Source: Zasmidium citrigriseum
Taxonomy: Eukaryota; Ascomycota; Dothideomycetes; Mycosphaerellales; Mycosphaerellaceae
Direction: 5' to 3'
Assembly: GCA_002786025.1 (NCBI GenBank)
Contig: NHNW01000017.1
Location: 496,001 to 560,000 of the forward strand
DNA length: 64,000 bases
Below are positions 34,780-45,099 of this stretch, piece by piece (the stretch's first letter is position 1; each line of letters begins with the position of its first letter). A program made the translations under genes and the position numbers. The notes under the pieces were generated by a model, which saw nothing but the letters and a program-made list of their open reading frames with translations, had not been told where the DNA came from and made no database searches.

Positions 34780-37700
34780 AGGCTTCTAGACTTATAGACT
34801 CGGGAGCCGACTATAACTTTATATTATAGAAGTTAGTACTATTATACCGCCTTTATATCGATAGGTACTCGATTATAAGGGCGTAGACTATTTTTAACTA
34901 GGAATATCGATCCCTAGGAATATACCGCCTTAATATTAGAACCTCTAATAGTACTAATTAGAAGCTAGAGAGTCGCTAGCGTTTCGAAGCTATTAAGATA
35001 GATAAACCTTCTATCCTTCTAGGCCGCCTATAGTTATTCTAATATAACCCTATTATCGATTAGAGGAACGCGACCTTCTAGTTCCCCGATAGCGGCTAGA
35101 AAGCGGTTATTATAGACCCTAAGGATTTCGTAGTCGAGATCGAAGGCGAGCTATATATATACGCTATCGTCCTAGACTAGCGTAACGTAGATAACGACGA
35201 CGGACTACTAGATATACGACTAGTCCCTACTTAGGCTAAAGACTATATAGATATCTTTAACTATAAGAAAGCTACCTTAGTACTAGCTAGTATACCTTAC
35301 GATTATACTATCGAGGTATAAGATAGTAAGTCGCTACTATATAGACTAATTTACCCCTTAAGTTTAGAATAGCTTAAAGTTCTTTAAGTATATATACTCG
35401 AGAACGTAAAGCTAGGTAGACTCTAGCCTTCTACTAGCCTAGTAGACGCCCCTATCCTATTTATATCTAAGAAGGATAGTAGCCTACGACTCTACGTCGA
35501 CTATCGCGGTTTAAACGCGATTACTACTAAGAATAGGTACCCTCTTCCCTTAATTTCTAAACTACTTAATAGGTTATAGGGTACTAAGTACTTTACGAAG
35601 ATCGACCTTCGTAATACTTATTATCGTATTCGAATCCGCCTAGGCGATAAGTAGAAGATAGCTTTCCGCTATCGCTATAGCTACTTTAAGTATATTATTA
35701 TACCCTTTAGCTTAGCTAACGCGCTAGCTACCTTTTAGGCGTATATAAACTAGTACCTTACTAGATTAGTAGACAACTTCTATATTATCTACCTTAATAA
35801 TATTCTTATCTATAGCTTAACGCTAGAGGAATACTAGTAATATATTAGGGAGGTCCTAGCTAGGCTTCGTAAGTATAGCTTATACGCTAAACCCTCGAAG
35901 TATACTTTCGAAGTTTAGAAGATTAACTTTCTAGGATATATTATAACGCTAGAGGGAATCTCGATAGAACCTAAGCGTATTACGAGTATCCTCGAATAGC
36001 CTACTCTAATAAACCTTTAGGAGCTATAGGTGTTCCTAGGCTTTACGAACTTCTACTACTAGTTTATTAAAGGCTATACGCGAGTAGTAGGGCTAATAAT
36101 AGACCTCCTCGTAACCTCGAAAAAAGGAACGACTTACTTCCCTATAGGTAAAGAAGCTCTTAAGGCGTTTTAGGCGCTTAAAACCTACTTTACGATAGCG
36201 CCTATCCTAGCCTACTTCTCGAAGGATATAGATACGAGGATTAAGACTAACGCCTCTACCTTTACTATCTTAGGTATTCTAGTATAGCTCGTATTAACGG
36301 ATAAACGCTAGCTAAACGACAAGTACTAGTATTTAATTATATACTACTCTCGTAAGATAAAGGGAGCCGAGTTAAGGTATTATACCTATAATTAAGAGCT
36401 ACTCGCTATCGTCGAGAGCGTAAGATACTAGCGTTAATACGTCTTATCCTATAAAGACGTTATTTCTATAATTACGGATTACGATAACCTTAAGTACTTC
36501 CGTACTACGAAGACGCTATCTTCTCGCTAGGCTAGATATAGCGAAGAGCTAGCGTAGTACGATATCTAGATTATCTATTACTAAGGGAAAAAGAACCCTA
36601 TAGATAGACTCTCGCGACGCCTTGACTATAAGCTAGAGGATCGCGTAGAAGTAACTATAACGATATTACTAATCCTATAAAGTATAATCTATAAAGAACG
36701 GGACGTTAGCGTAAACCTAGTAGTTACCTAAGGTTAAGCCTAGTCTCTAGATTCTCTTTTACGTACTACTAGTAGTAAGGAAGAGCCGTAAGTAGTCCAA
36801 GCGTTTAACGAGTATAAAACTCGGAACGTTAATATAAACTTAGCGATTACCTAGAGTTAAGTGTAGTCTCTAGATTCTCCTTTACGTACTACTAGTAGTA
36901 AGGAAAGACTATAGAAGGTCTAAGCGCTTAACGAGTATAAAACCCTTACTTAGCGCCTAAAGTTTTCTAATCGATAGGCGTATACCTCTAGAATAAACGA
37001 GTACCTCTCGGTTCGCTAGGGGGTAGCTCGGATAGATAGTAAACTACTAGAGGAGCGAACGATAAACGACGGAGAGTCGTTAGGCTCGATTATAGCCTTA
37101 TAGGAAGGGACTAGCTTAGGCTCTACTACGGCACTCCTAATATTAGACGCTTAACGTTATAACGGTAATACGCTAGGGTTACGAAGTAATACCTACGAGA
37201 GTATAATAATTTCTAGTATTAAGGGATTAATATCTACTATACTAACTCGAAGAGATAGGAAGGCGCTATTAACTCGCGTTAGTTACGCTAGGTATACTTT
37301 AAGGAGGAGAGTAATAGAGTACGTAGAGGGAGAAAGCTATTACTCGGATATACTATTAACGTTATTAACGCTAATTAAAGAGGCTTAATAGAGGGACGCC
37401 TTCGCTCTTAAGAAGTTAAGATAGCTTAACGCTAGAGAAGAGTAGATAGAGTTAGCTAGCGTATCGCTAGCGTAGAGCCTAAGCCGCGATAGCGTACTTC
37501 TCGCTAATAGCCTCGTATTTATCCCTAAGGATCTAGCTCTAAAAGCTAAGATTATAGAACGTAACTATAATAATCTAAGCGCGGGTTACTTTAGAGAAGC
37601 TAAGTTAGAGAAGGCTTTACGCTATAAGTACTACTAGCGAGACCTTACTAAAGATATCTAAGCGTATATTAAGCGTTACGATATCTACTAGCGTAATAAG

Positions 37701-38930
37701 TATAAGACGTATAAGCTATATAGAGAGTTAAGCTCGTTATAAATACTAGAGCCTAACGAGATACTATCTTACTAGAGTATAGACTTTATCGTTAGCTTAC
37801 TACTAGCGTAAAGCTAGCGAGGAGTCGTTAATACGATCCTTATTATTATTAATAGACTTTCTAAGCTATCTATCTTCGTACTAGTAGACTCTACTATTAC
37901 GGCTACTAAGCTTACTAACGTTATCGAGAAGGAGTTAATTACGCGGTTTAGTTTACTAGTATCGATCGTTTTAGATCGAGGAAGCCTATTTACGAGTTCC
38001 TTCTAGTCTTCGCTACTATAGAGGTAGAAGGTAAAACGCTAGCTTTCTACCGCCTTCTACCTATAGACTAATAGTTAAACTAAACGAACGAACTAGATAC
38101 TAGAAACCTATCTACGCTACTTTATTAACTACTATTAAGATAACTAGGCCTATTAGCTAATATAGGCCGAGTTCGTATAGAATAACGCCTAGTACGCTTC
38201 GCTAAAATTAACCCCGTTTTACGCCGTATATACGAAATATATACGGGCGCCTAGTAATAAGGACGTTACTACGAGAGAGGGAGATAAACCTCTACTCCCT
38301 ATAGTTAAGGAACGAGCTAAATAGCTAGTAAAGGTCTAAGAGGAACTATAAGAAAACCTAGTTTACGCTAGCGAGTACTAAGCGAAGTACTATAATAAGA
38401 AGTATAAACCCTACTCGTTTAAAGCTAGCGAGAAGGTAATATTAAGCTCGTAAAACCTCTACTCCTTATAGCTAAAGAAGAAATTTAGCGCTAAATTCGT
38501 TAGACCTTTTAAAGTACTAGAACGAGTTAGCCTTTAAGTATACTACTTAAAGCTACTAATAAGCCTACGAGCTATCTACCCTATATTCTACGTATCGCTA
38601 CTTAAACTATATTATAAAGGCGATAGCGTATAGCCGCCGCTAGAGGAGATTAATAGCGCCGAGGAATATTAAGTCGAAGAGATACTTAATAAGGGTTAGA
38701 AGAAAGGAAAGACCTATTAGCTTATTAAATAGAAGGGCTACGGCTATAAGGAAAATACCTAGGAGCTAGTAGAAAACCTATAGAACGCTAGCGAAGCGCT
38801 AGAAATCTTCCTTAAGAAGAACCTAACTCTTAATACTTTAAAGAAAAGGAAAGATAGTAAGGCTAAAAATAGTAAAGATTTAGGACTACCTAAAAAACGG
38901 CTACGCGTAAAGCTAGCGTAACGCCGTTAC
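34780..38930 (+). pseudogene. E3 pol relic: protease, RT, RNase H, integrase, chromodomain
   Basis: Protease LIDSGADYNFI keeps the DSG triad. RT shows [20 protein letters not shown] and IIPFSLANALATFQAYIN, then IYLNNILIYS, the YLDD box altered to YLNN by two G-to-A changes. RNase H contains YYTYNQELLAIVESVRYQR. Between RNase H and integrase there is a tandem duplication of 41 codons (36,704-36,942). Integrase contains DFIVSLLLAQSQRGVVNTIL and VLDRGSLFTS. A chromodomain-like end (EYQVEEILNKGQKKGKTYQL, then YGYKENTQELVENLQNASE) resembles the canonical chromo box. Confidence 0.86.
36704..36942 (+). repeat. Tandem duplication of 41 codons in E3 pol linker
   Basis: Two copies with a 123-bp period, both containing SLDS.LRTTSSKE and ending in NEYKT, lie between RNase H and integrase. 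The period preserves the frame, so the duplication arose in, or was tolerated by, a functional element. Confidence 0.75.
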
Positions 38931-38979
38931 TAATATAGAGGGCTAAAGCCTAGATATAGAAGAACGCCTAAGAACTAAT

Positions 38980-40290
38980 TATTATCTTAACCCTTAGCTA
39001 TCTCCTTATTAGAATCGCTCTTCTAACTACCCTTAGTAGGACTCTCGCGAATCGCCGTCTCTATAGCTATAACTACCTAATTAATATTTATTATCTCGAC
39101 CTTTAGCGCGTTTAAGGCGCGAACGATCTCTCTACCCTACTACTTAATTATATCCTCGATACGAACTAACGAACTACTACTACTAGCCGCTAGCGTAAAG
39201 CCTACGCTACCCTAGCTTCCCTTCTTCTTAGGCGTAGCCTAAGTACCCTAACCCTCGCTATCCTTATATATATACCTCTAGAACTTATTACGTACTACGA
39301 ATATCTATTTAACTAACTCTTTAGCCTCCTCTTTATTAACGCTACTATCCGCGGGGAACGCTACTAACTTAAAGTCTTTACGCGTACTAACTAAAGCGCG
39401 AACGAGCTAAGTCGTATACTCGTTAGAGTAGAACTAGAAGAAGGTTAGCGAGCGTAAAGCTAGGGAAACGATAGAGGAATATACTAGCTTATACGCCTTA
39501 TTAGTAAGCGAGTAAAGGAAGTACTTAACGTAGCTAGGCTTCTTCTTAGTATACTTTAGCGAGGTAAAGTTAGCGTAACTATCGCGGTACGCCTAGTAGG
39601 CGAACTAGATCTAGCGAGTAAGGTAGAAGAGGTACGTAGTAACGTCCTACTTAATAGCGTTCTTAGCGAGGCTATAGATTCTCGCCTTTAATAAGCTAGC
39701 GTAGTTAGTAGCGTCTAGCTTAGGTTTCTTGTCGAGGATAGCTAGGTAGCCCTTCTTCGTAAAGCCGTCGAGCGCGTAGGCGTCGTAGTAGTCGAGGTAC
39801 GGCTTATTATCTTAGTTCTTAATAAAGGCTACTATAACCTTAGGGGCGCGAGTAGAGGAACGCTTAGGGATCGCTAGCTTATCGCAAGGGGCTAAGGCGA
39901 AGACGCTACTATTACTAACTATAATAGGTTAACTAAGGCTAGGGAAGGTAGGAGTAGAGAAGGTAGGCGTATTAGTAGCGTTACCCTAGAGAGTAGCTAG
40001 CGTAATAGTAGTACTATTAAGGCTAGGGCCTTTAGAGGTCTCGTTAGATATAATAATATTAATAGGCGTAAAGCTAGTAATATTAATAGTATTATTATAG
40101 TAAGGCTTAAAGCTAGTAGGTAGAAGAGGAGAGAGCGAAGTAGAGCGAGAAGATAGCTAGGCGTAGAGGGGTAGGCGGTTATTAAGAGCTTAAAGGAAGA
40201 AGTTTCTTCTAGCTAGTAGACGTTCTCTTATACCCTCGCGGCCTACGTACGAAGCTAGCTTATTACGCGCTTTACTATCTTTATAAGTAA
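38980..40290 (-). pseudogene. E3 accessory ORF antisense to pol (relic, about 430 codons)
   Basis: Reading the minus strand through TAG/TAA as Gln gives one continuous frame from about 40,290 down to about 38,980. The N-terminus is basic (KDSKARNKLASYVGREGIRE), followed by a Ser/Thr/Asn/Pro-rich stretch. A central globular part contains APKVIVAFIKNQDNKPYLDY and LDGFTKKGYLAILDKKPKLD, then an aromatic, Tyr-rich helical segment. The C-terminus is coiled-coil-like (LVRIEDIIKQQGREIVRALN). I recognise no family. It sits wholly between pol and the 3' LTR, opposite to gag-pol. Confidence 0.6.
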
Positions 40291-40528
40291 GTAAAGGAAA
40301 GATAGGTAAAGTTTATTTACTTTCTATAAAGGGGTTACGAGCTTCGCTAGCTTACTACTATAAAGCCGCTATATCTAACACTAGATTTTATATCTAAGTA
40401 AATAGATAAATCCTTACCTAACTTCGTATTCGATCCCTACGTAAGTTCGTAGGTTATTAGTAGTAGATAGCTAGTACTATAGATATCTATATAATAATAG
40501 GGTTATCGTCTAGGGAGGAGGAGGTAAT

Positions 40529-40759
40529 TATAAGGATAGCTTTACTCTAATAAAGTTAGTCTAAGGGATACCTTAGGCGATAAGCCCGCGGAGCGCTAGC
40601 TTAGCGCCTATAGTACTTTTTATACTATACTTTAGATACTCTTCCTTCCTTAGTTATTAGTCTAAGTCGTATCCGAGGGATACCTTTACCTATTATCGTT
40701 TCTATAGCTATCCGCCTTCGTTACGTAACCTAGCCTACGTATCTAGGTAAAGCCTAATA
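40529..40759 (+). repeat. E3 3' LTR
   Basis: 231 bp, equal in length to the 5' copy, followed by CTAGT. Confidence 0.9.
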
Positions 40760-40764
40760 CTAGT
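40760..40764. repeat. E3 target-site duplication, right (CTAGT)
   Basis: Exact match to 33,196-33,200. Confidence 0.85.
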
Positions 40765-40869
40765 ACTAAAATAGCGTATAACGAAGTCTACTAGCGTATA
40801 ATAAAATCTAATCTTAAGATAACTAGCGAGCTACTACTAGCTTAATCTAGGCGTTACTACTTAGAATAA

Positions 40870-43670
40870 TAACTCGGCCGTCTCCTATTAGATTAACTAT
40901 ACGTAAGTTTAGGTCTATATATCCGTCCTCGTCGATAAAATAGTCCTCTATATTACCTACGTCGTCGTCGGTAATAGAGCCGTAATCTCTAGCGTTCTCG
41001 GCCTAGTTCTCGTCTTTAATATTAGCCTATAGAGTAGCGTCGCTTACGACTACTATCTTACTACGAGTAAGACGCTAGTTCGCTACGTTAAGGTTCTCGA
41101 TCTACTACGCTAGAGCCTATATACTAATCTACTAGATATCGTCTAATATAGCCGTATCCTCGTTACCTAGATCGATATACTACTACCTTACGAGTCCCTT
41201 ACTAAAGAGCTTCTCTATATAACTAAAGACGTCGATACTAGTATTCTTTATAGAGTACTTACTAGTATATTTAACCCCTATACTAGCCTAATATATCTTC
41301 TTAGTAACTCGCGATACCTTATAGTTAAAGGCTACCTTACTAAACGTCTTAAAGATATCGTAGGTTAAGTTCTTATAGTAGGTAATATCCTATAAGTAAT
41401 TACCGTTATACTACTTAAGGAGCTCGTTAGATATAACGGCGTAGCCCTTCTTAGTATCGATATTAATAACGCCTATCGTAAGGACTACTCTCTAGAGTTC
41501 TAAAGCCGCGATATTATTAGTTAGAAGGGTATATATCTAGAGTATCGCCCTACTATAGTTTATAGAGCCTATACTAAGGAATAAGATAATAAGGTTAAAG
41601 GCTAACTAGCGAAGATATCTAATATCTATATTTCGAATAGCCTACTAGGTAATAAGGAACTACGCTATCTCGATAAGGAATCTAGATATAGTAACGAACG
41701 TAGGGTTAGGGCTATTAGGCGCCTATAATATATTAACTAGCGGAGTCTACGTTAGCTTACCCTACTACGTATCTAGACTAAAGGCCTTCCGCTAGATCTC
41801 TTCCTTAATAGTCTCGTACTAGGTCGCCTTTAAGCGCGATACGACTACCTAGATAGCTTCTAACCGTATAGATTTAGCCTTATATTACTTATCTACGAAG
41901 GGACTAATACCGAGTTTAGGCTCTACTATAGTAGTACTAGGCTCGTCTTTAGCTATAAGCTCCTCTACGCTAGTATTTATATTACTATACGATATATATC
42001 CGTAATCGACTAAGGACTATATTAATAACGTAAATAGCCTACTACGAAATATACGGATAAGTATACTTTAGATAAGGTAGAACTTAGGGTTCTTATTCGT
42101 TATACCCTTAATATACTAGAACTCCGTATTATCGATAATATTATACTTAAGACGCTAGTCCGCCTTATTCTTATTCTAGTATATCTTTATAACTATAAAG
42201 GCAGCGTTTATAAAAGCGTAGAACTATACGATAACTAGAAGAAGCTACTACTTAGAGTCGTAGTCTAGCTTATTCTCGACGCTCTTAGTAATAATACTAA
42301 GTATTCTCTCGATAGTTAACTAATTACCTATAACGATACGTAGGGTATCCTTAAAGTCTTTATCCTTACTTAGCTTAAGAAAGTTTAGGAAGATATCGTT
42401 ATAGATAGTATAGGTACCTTCGATAGATACCTTATCGTAGTTTAAGACTAGTAATAAGAAGACCTCCGTAGGCTCTATAGGTAAGGGGTCGAGAGCTAGC
42501 TATTCTAGACGCTTTATATTAGCCTTCTTATATATCTTCTTTAACTAGTCCTCGAGTATATACCTAAGGTACTAATCGATTAGCTACTTTGTCGCCTTCT
42601 TATTATCCGCCTTAGAGATAGTTTCTAGGACGCCTTCTATAGTTAATAGCTTACTTAGATCTAGTATCTATAGCTTAAGGCCGCCTTTAAGGATATATAG
42701 GTTATAGGCGATAAAGGAAGTCGTTATATTTATCTACTCGTTAGTATCTCTAAGTCGCTACTTAGTCTAGACCTACTAGCGATTAAAGTTATTATACGTA
42801 ATATAGGTCTACGGGTCCTTAGCTATCTCCCTACTCCTCTAGATCTACGCCTATATATTCGCTACTATAATACGCTAGGTTGTTCTATATAAGTTATAGA
42901 TCCCTATATAGTTAAGCGCTTCTATAATACTAGTATTAACGCTACCTACTACTAGTATTATACTTAGGGTCTTATATAGGTAGTTAGCCTACTTAGCGGC
43001 GATAGAATAGACGACGATAGCTATAATTATCGATAGACACTTAGGGATTATACTACGCTTATCCTAGAACTAGCGCTAATACTTAGTCTAATTTATACGC
43101 TAGTTTAGTAAAAGCTCGAGTATAAACTTATACTAGGTTAGAGTATTCTCTAAAATAATACTATCTATCTCGTAGAGGTCCCTATTCTTATCTATACTCT
43201 CCTAAGGATTATACTAGTTAAAGTACTTCTTACTAACGAGTCCTTTTAGCTCCTTATATATATTAGCTATAGAAATAAGCTTAGCTTCTAGTATAGTCTT
43301 CTTAAGTATTTCTATACGGCGAGCGTACGTCTTAGTACCTAGATTACCTAGCTATAACTTAATAAGATACTAGAAACTTATACCCTTAGAGCGGATATAC
43401 TTTATAATACCTTTATACTTCTAAGACTTCGACTACTTCTCTACCTACTACTTCTTACTAGGTTATAGTAATACTACTACGACTTCTACGATAGCCTCTT
43501 CTTCCTCGAATTACTCCTTATCTTCTAGGTTATAGTTATTAGTCTTCTCGTCTTTATCCTTATTATCGTTATCTTTATTATTAAGCTACTAGTCTTCGTC
43601 CTTATTACTCGTATACTCGTCGATTTTATCCTCGAGCCTCTACTACTCCTTAGGGGTAAGCTTATTATTA
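40870..43670 (-). pseudogene. Large RIP-altered protein resembling fungal DUF6589 family
   Basis: The minus strand reads as one frame of roughly 900 codons when TAG/TAA are taken as Gln/Trp. After an acidic N-terminal region (EDKIDEYTSNKDEDQ) and a basic segment, the core contains FLNFLKLSKDKDFKDTLRIV followed by IGNQLTIERI. This resembles the G-D-Q-L-T box I associate with DUF6589 proteins of fungi, with GDQ changed to GNQ. Further segments include FLIEIAQFLITQQAIRNIDI and NELLKQYNGNYLQDITYYKN. Assignment is from recalled family features only. These proteins are repeat-like and possibly transposon-associated. It is the rightmost gene of the base element. Confidence 0.45.
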
Positions 43671-44002
43671 TCCTTACTAAGGCCTATTAAGTAGATACTA
43701 CTACTAAGAGCCTCTATAGTAACTAAGACTACCTAGGAATAACTCGAGTATACGAAATATATGTATATATAGGGGTAGGTAGATAGGTAGAGTAGTTATA
43801 GTAGCTAGTCTAGCTATATACTAAGTAGCTTATATAGCTCTTTATAACGTACTTTATAATATAATAACTACTTATCGCATTTAATTTCTAAGAACGCCAA
43901 AAAATTCGCTAACGTAAACAACGCGTGTTACGCGTTATGTTTGTAGAAAATTACGAGGTTGTTATTAACTTAAAATCGGATAGCGACAGCTATAGGCAAA
44001 AA

Positions 44003-44021
44003 GCGCGGTTTGTCTGCAGAC
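44003..44021 (-). repeat. Right 19-bp inverted repeat, candidate TIR
   Basis: Reverse complement gtctgcagacaaaccgcgc matches the left copy (11,178-11,196) at 17 of 19 positions. It lies at the right limit of RIP-type composition. A 14-bp perfect palindrome (ccgctggccagcgg, 44,021-44,034) begins at its outer end. Confidence 0.5.
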
Positions 44022-44226
44022 CGCTGGCCAGCGGAGCTTTAGCGGCCTGAGGCACGAAGAGAGCTAAACCCGATCCGGTAAGGCCAGCTTTTTGGTCTGC
44101 ATAGGAGATAGTGAGCACATAGATAACAAGCTGCGCAAAACATCGCTAATGAACAATAGTCGTTTCTCATCATGCATGCTTCCCCGTTCAAATCACAAAT
44201 GCTCACACTGCCTGACGCTCGCAGCT

Positions 44227-45099
44227 CTACTTCTTCTCACACATTCCCTGGACCACCACAAACACCTCTCTCGCCTTCTTCTGGATCAATTCTCTCTTCT
44301 TGGGATCGTTAGGATAGCACGACGAGAACTTGTCTGGGTGCCATTTCAACCTCTCTTGCTTCAAACGAGGGTTGGTAGTGACAGTATGTCGAAAGGCTCT
44401 CGCAATGGCACAGTCGCATGCGTCGAGCGCACGATCAGCCTTGCGAGCCTGGCAGCTGCCGCCCGTACAGCAGCCGCCTGGTGGCGCCGGGAAGGTCTGA
44501 ATCTTGGAGTAGTCGGCGAAGCAGGCGAGGGCAAATGTCCGCCAGTTCTGGATCTCCTGGACGGTGACTGGTCGTGGTGCTTGGCAAGTCGGCGCCTTGG
44601 GCGCTGCTGGCTTTGGCTTCTTGGGGTCTGGCTTTGGATTCTGCCGACGGTACTCTTCCTCGCGAGCCTTATGTCGGGCTTCTTCGCGTTGGCGTCGCTC
44701 TTGATACTCTGCCTCTGCCTTGCGCTTAGCCTCCTCCCACTGGCGGCGCTTCTTAGCCTCGGCCTCGGCCTTCTTGCGCTCTTCTTTTTGGCGTTCAATT
44801 TCTGCCGTCTCGCGCTTGCGCTCCTCGAGCAGCATATCGCGATAGATGGTGTTCTCCTTCGAGAAGGAGGCAGTGTCGGTGTCAACGAAACGGAAGCGCT
44901 TTGGCTTGCCGTTGTCTGCAGCCTCGTTCTTGCGCTTCTGGCCTTGCTTGGGTCGAGACTCGGCTTCTCTGTTGCGGTGATTTCTCTCGATGTTGCCGAT
45001 GATTCGCTTGAGCCGGGCTGCCGAGTTCTTGTTGCCCGCCGCCTCGGCCTCAGCGAGTTGCCGGTAGAGCTTGTCCATGTCGGTTGGGGATTGAGTCAT
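44227..45099 (-). CDS. Coiled-coil protein with C-terminal J-like HPDK motif
   Basis: 290 aa, single exon, first ATG at 45,099. The N-terminus (DKLYRQLAEAEAAGNKNSAA) is helical; basic nuclear-localisation-like patches (KRKNEAADNGKPKRFRF) follow, then a long charged Glu/Lys/Arg coiled coil (about residues 90-155). A Cys-containing segment (about 205-235: GGCCTGGSC and DACDCAIAR) precedes RLKWHPDKFSSC. The WHPDKF box is like helix II/III of J-domains and recurs in NFKBIL1-like proteins and many fungal hypothetical proteins; a complete J-domain is not evident. The stop lies only about 200 bp from the RIP compartment, yet the gene looks intact. Cellular role unknown. Confidence 0.75.
   Translation of the reverse strand: MTQSPTDMDKLYRQLAEAEAAGNKNSAARLKRIIGNIERNHRNREAESRPKQGQKRKNEAADNGKPKRFRFVDTDTASFSKENTIYRDMLLEERKRETAEIERQKEERKKAEAEAKKRRQWEEAKRKAEAEYQERRQREEARHKAREEEYRRQNPKPDPKKPKPAAPKAPTCQAPRPVTVQEIQNWRTFALACFADYSKIQTFPAPPGGCCTGGSCQARKADRALDACDCAIARAFRHTVTTNPRLKQERLKWHPDKFSSCYPNDPKKRELIQKKAREVFVVVQGMCEKK

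Larger units (their letters stand above)
33201..40759 (+). mobile_element. LTR retrotransposon E3, Ty3/gypsy chromovirus with extra antisense ORF
   Basis: 7,559 bp with two 231-bp LTRs (TGTAAGG...CCTAACA as the inferred unmutated ends) and CTAGT duplications. Plus-strand order: gag from a surviving ATG at 33,508, protease LIDSGADYNFI near 34,795, RT 35,440-35,960, RNase H 36,150-36,620, integrase 37,500-38,480 and chromodomain about 38,667-38,812. A purine tract (agggaggaggaggt, 40,512-40,525) abuts the 3' LTR. Between pol and the 3' LTR lies a 1.3-kb region coding on the other strand. Confidence 0.9.
11200..43880. other. RIP-saturated compartment (CpA/TpG nearly absent)
   Basis: Over tens of kilobases ApC and GpT remain common while CpA and TpG are almost missing, and TpA is greatly enriched; CpG is largely kept. 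This is the classical outcome of RIP, which converts CpA to TpA on either strand. CAG/CAA/TGG codons have become stops, and ATG codons are nearly gone: by eye only a few remain outside E1 (for example 21,493, 33,508, 43,761). Consequently long open frames are lacking between about 20.8 and 44.1 kb although protein homology is readable through TAG/TAA. Confidence 0.93.

Noticed and set aside
11200..43880. AT-rich, ORF-free block read as a centromere or mitochondrial insertion
   Set aside because: CpG is retained, CA/TG specifically lost, and retrotransposon domains and LTRs are readable, so RIP explains it.
11200..43880. Starship-type giant element
   Set aside because: I found no DUF3435 tyrosine-recombinase captain at the left end; the evidence supports nested elements in a smaller base instead.
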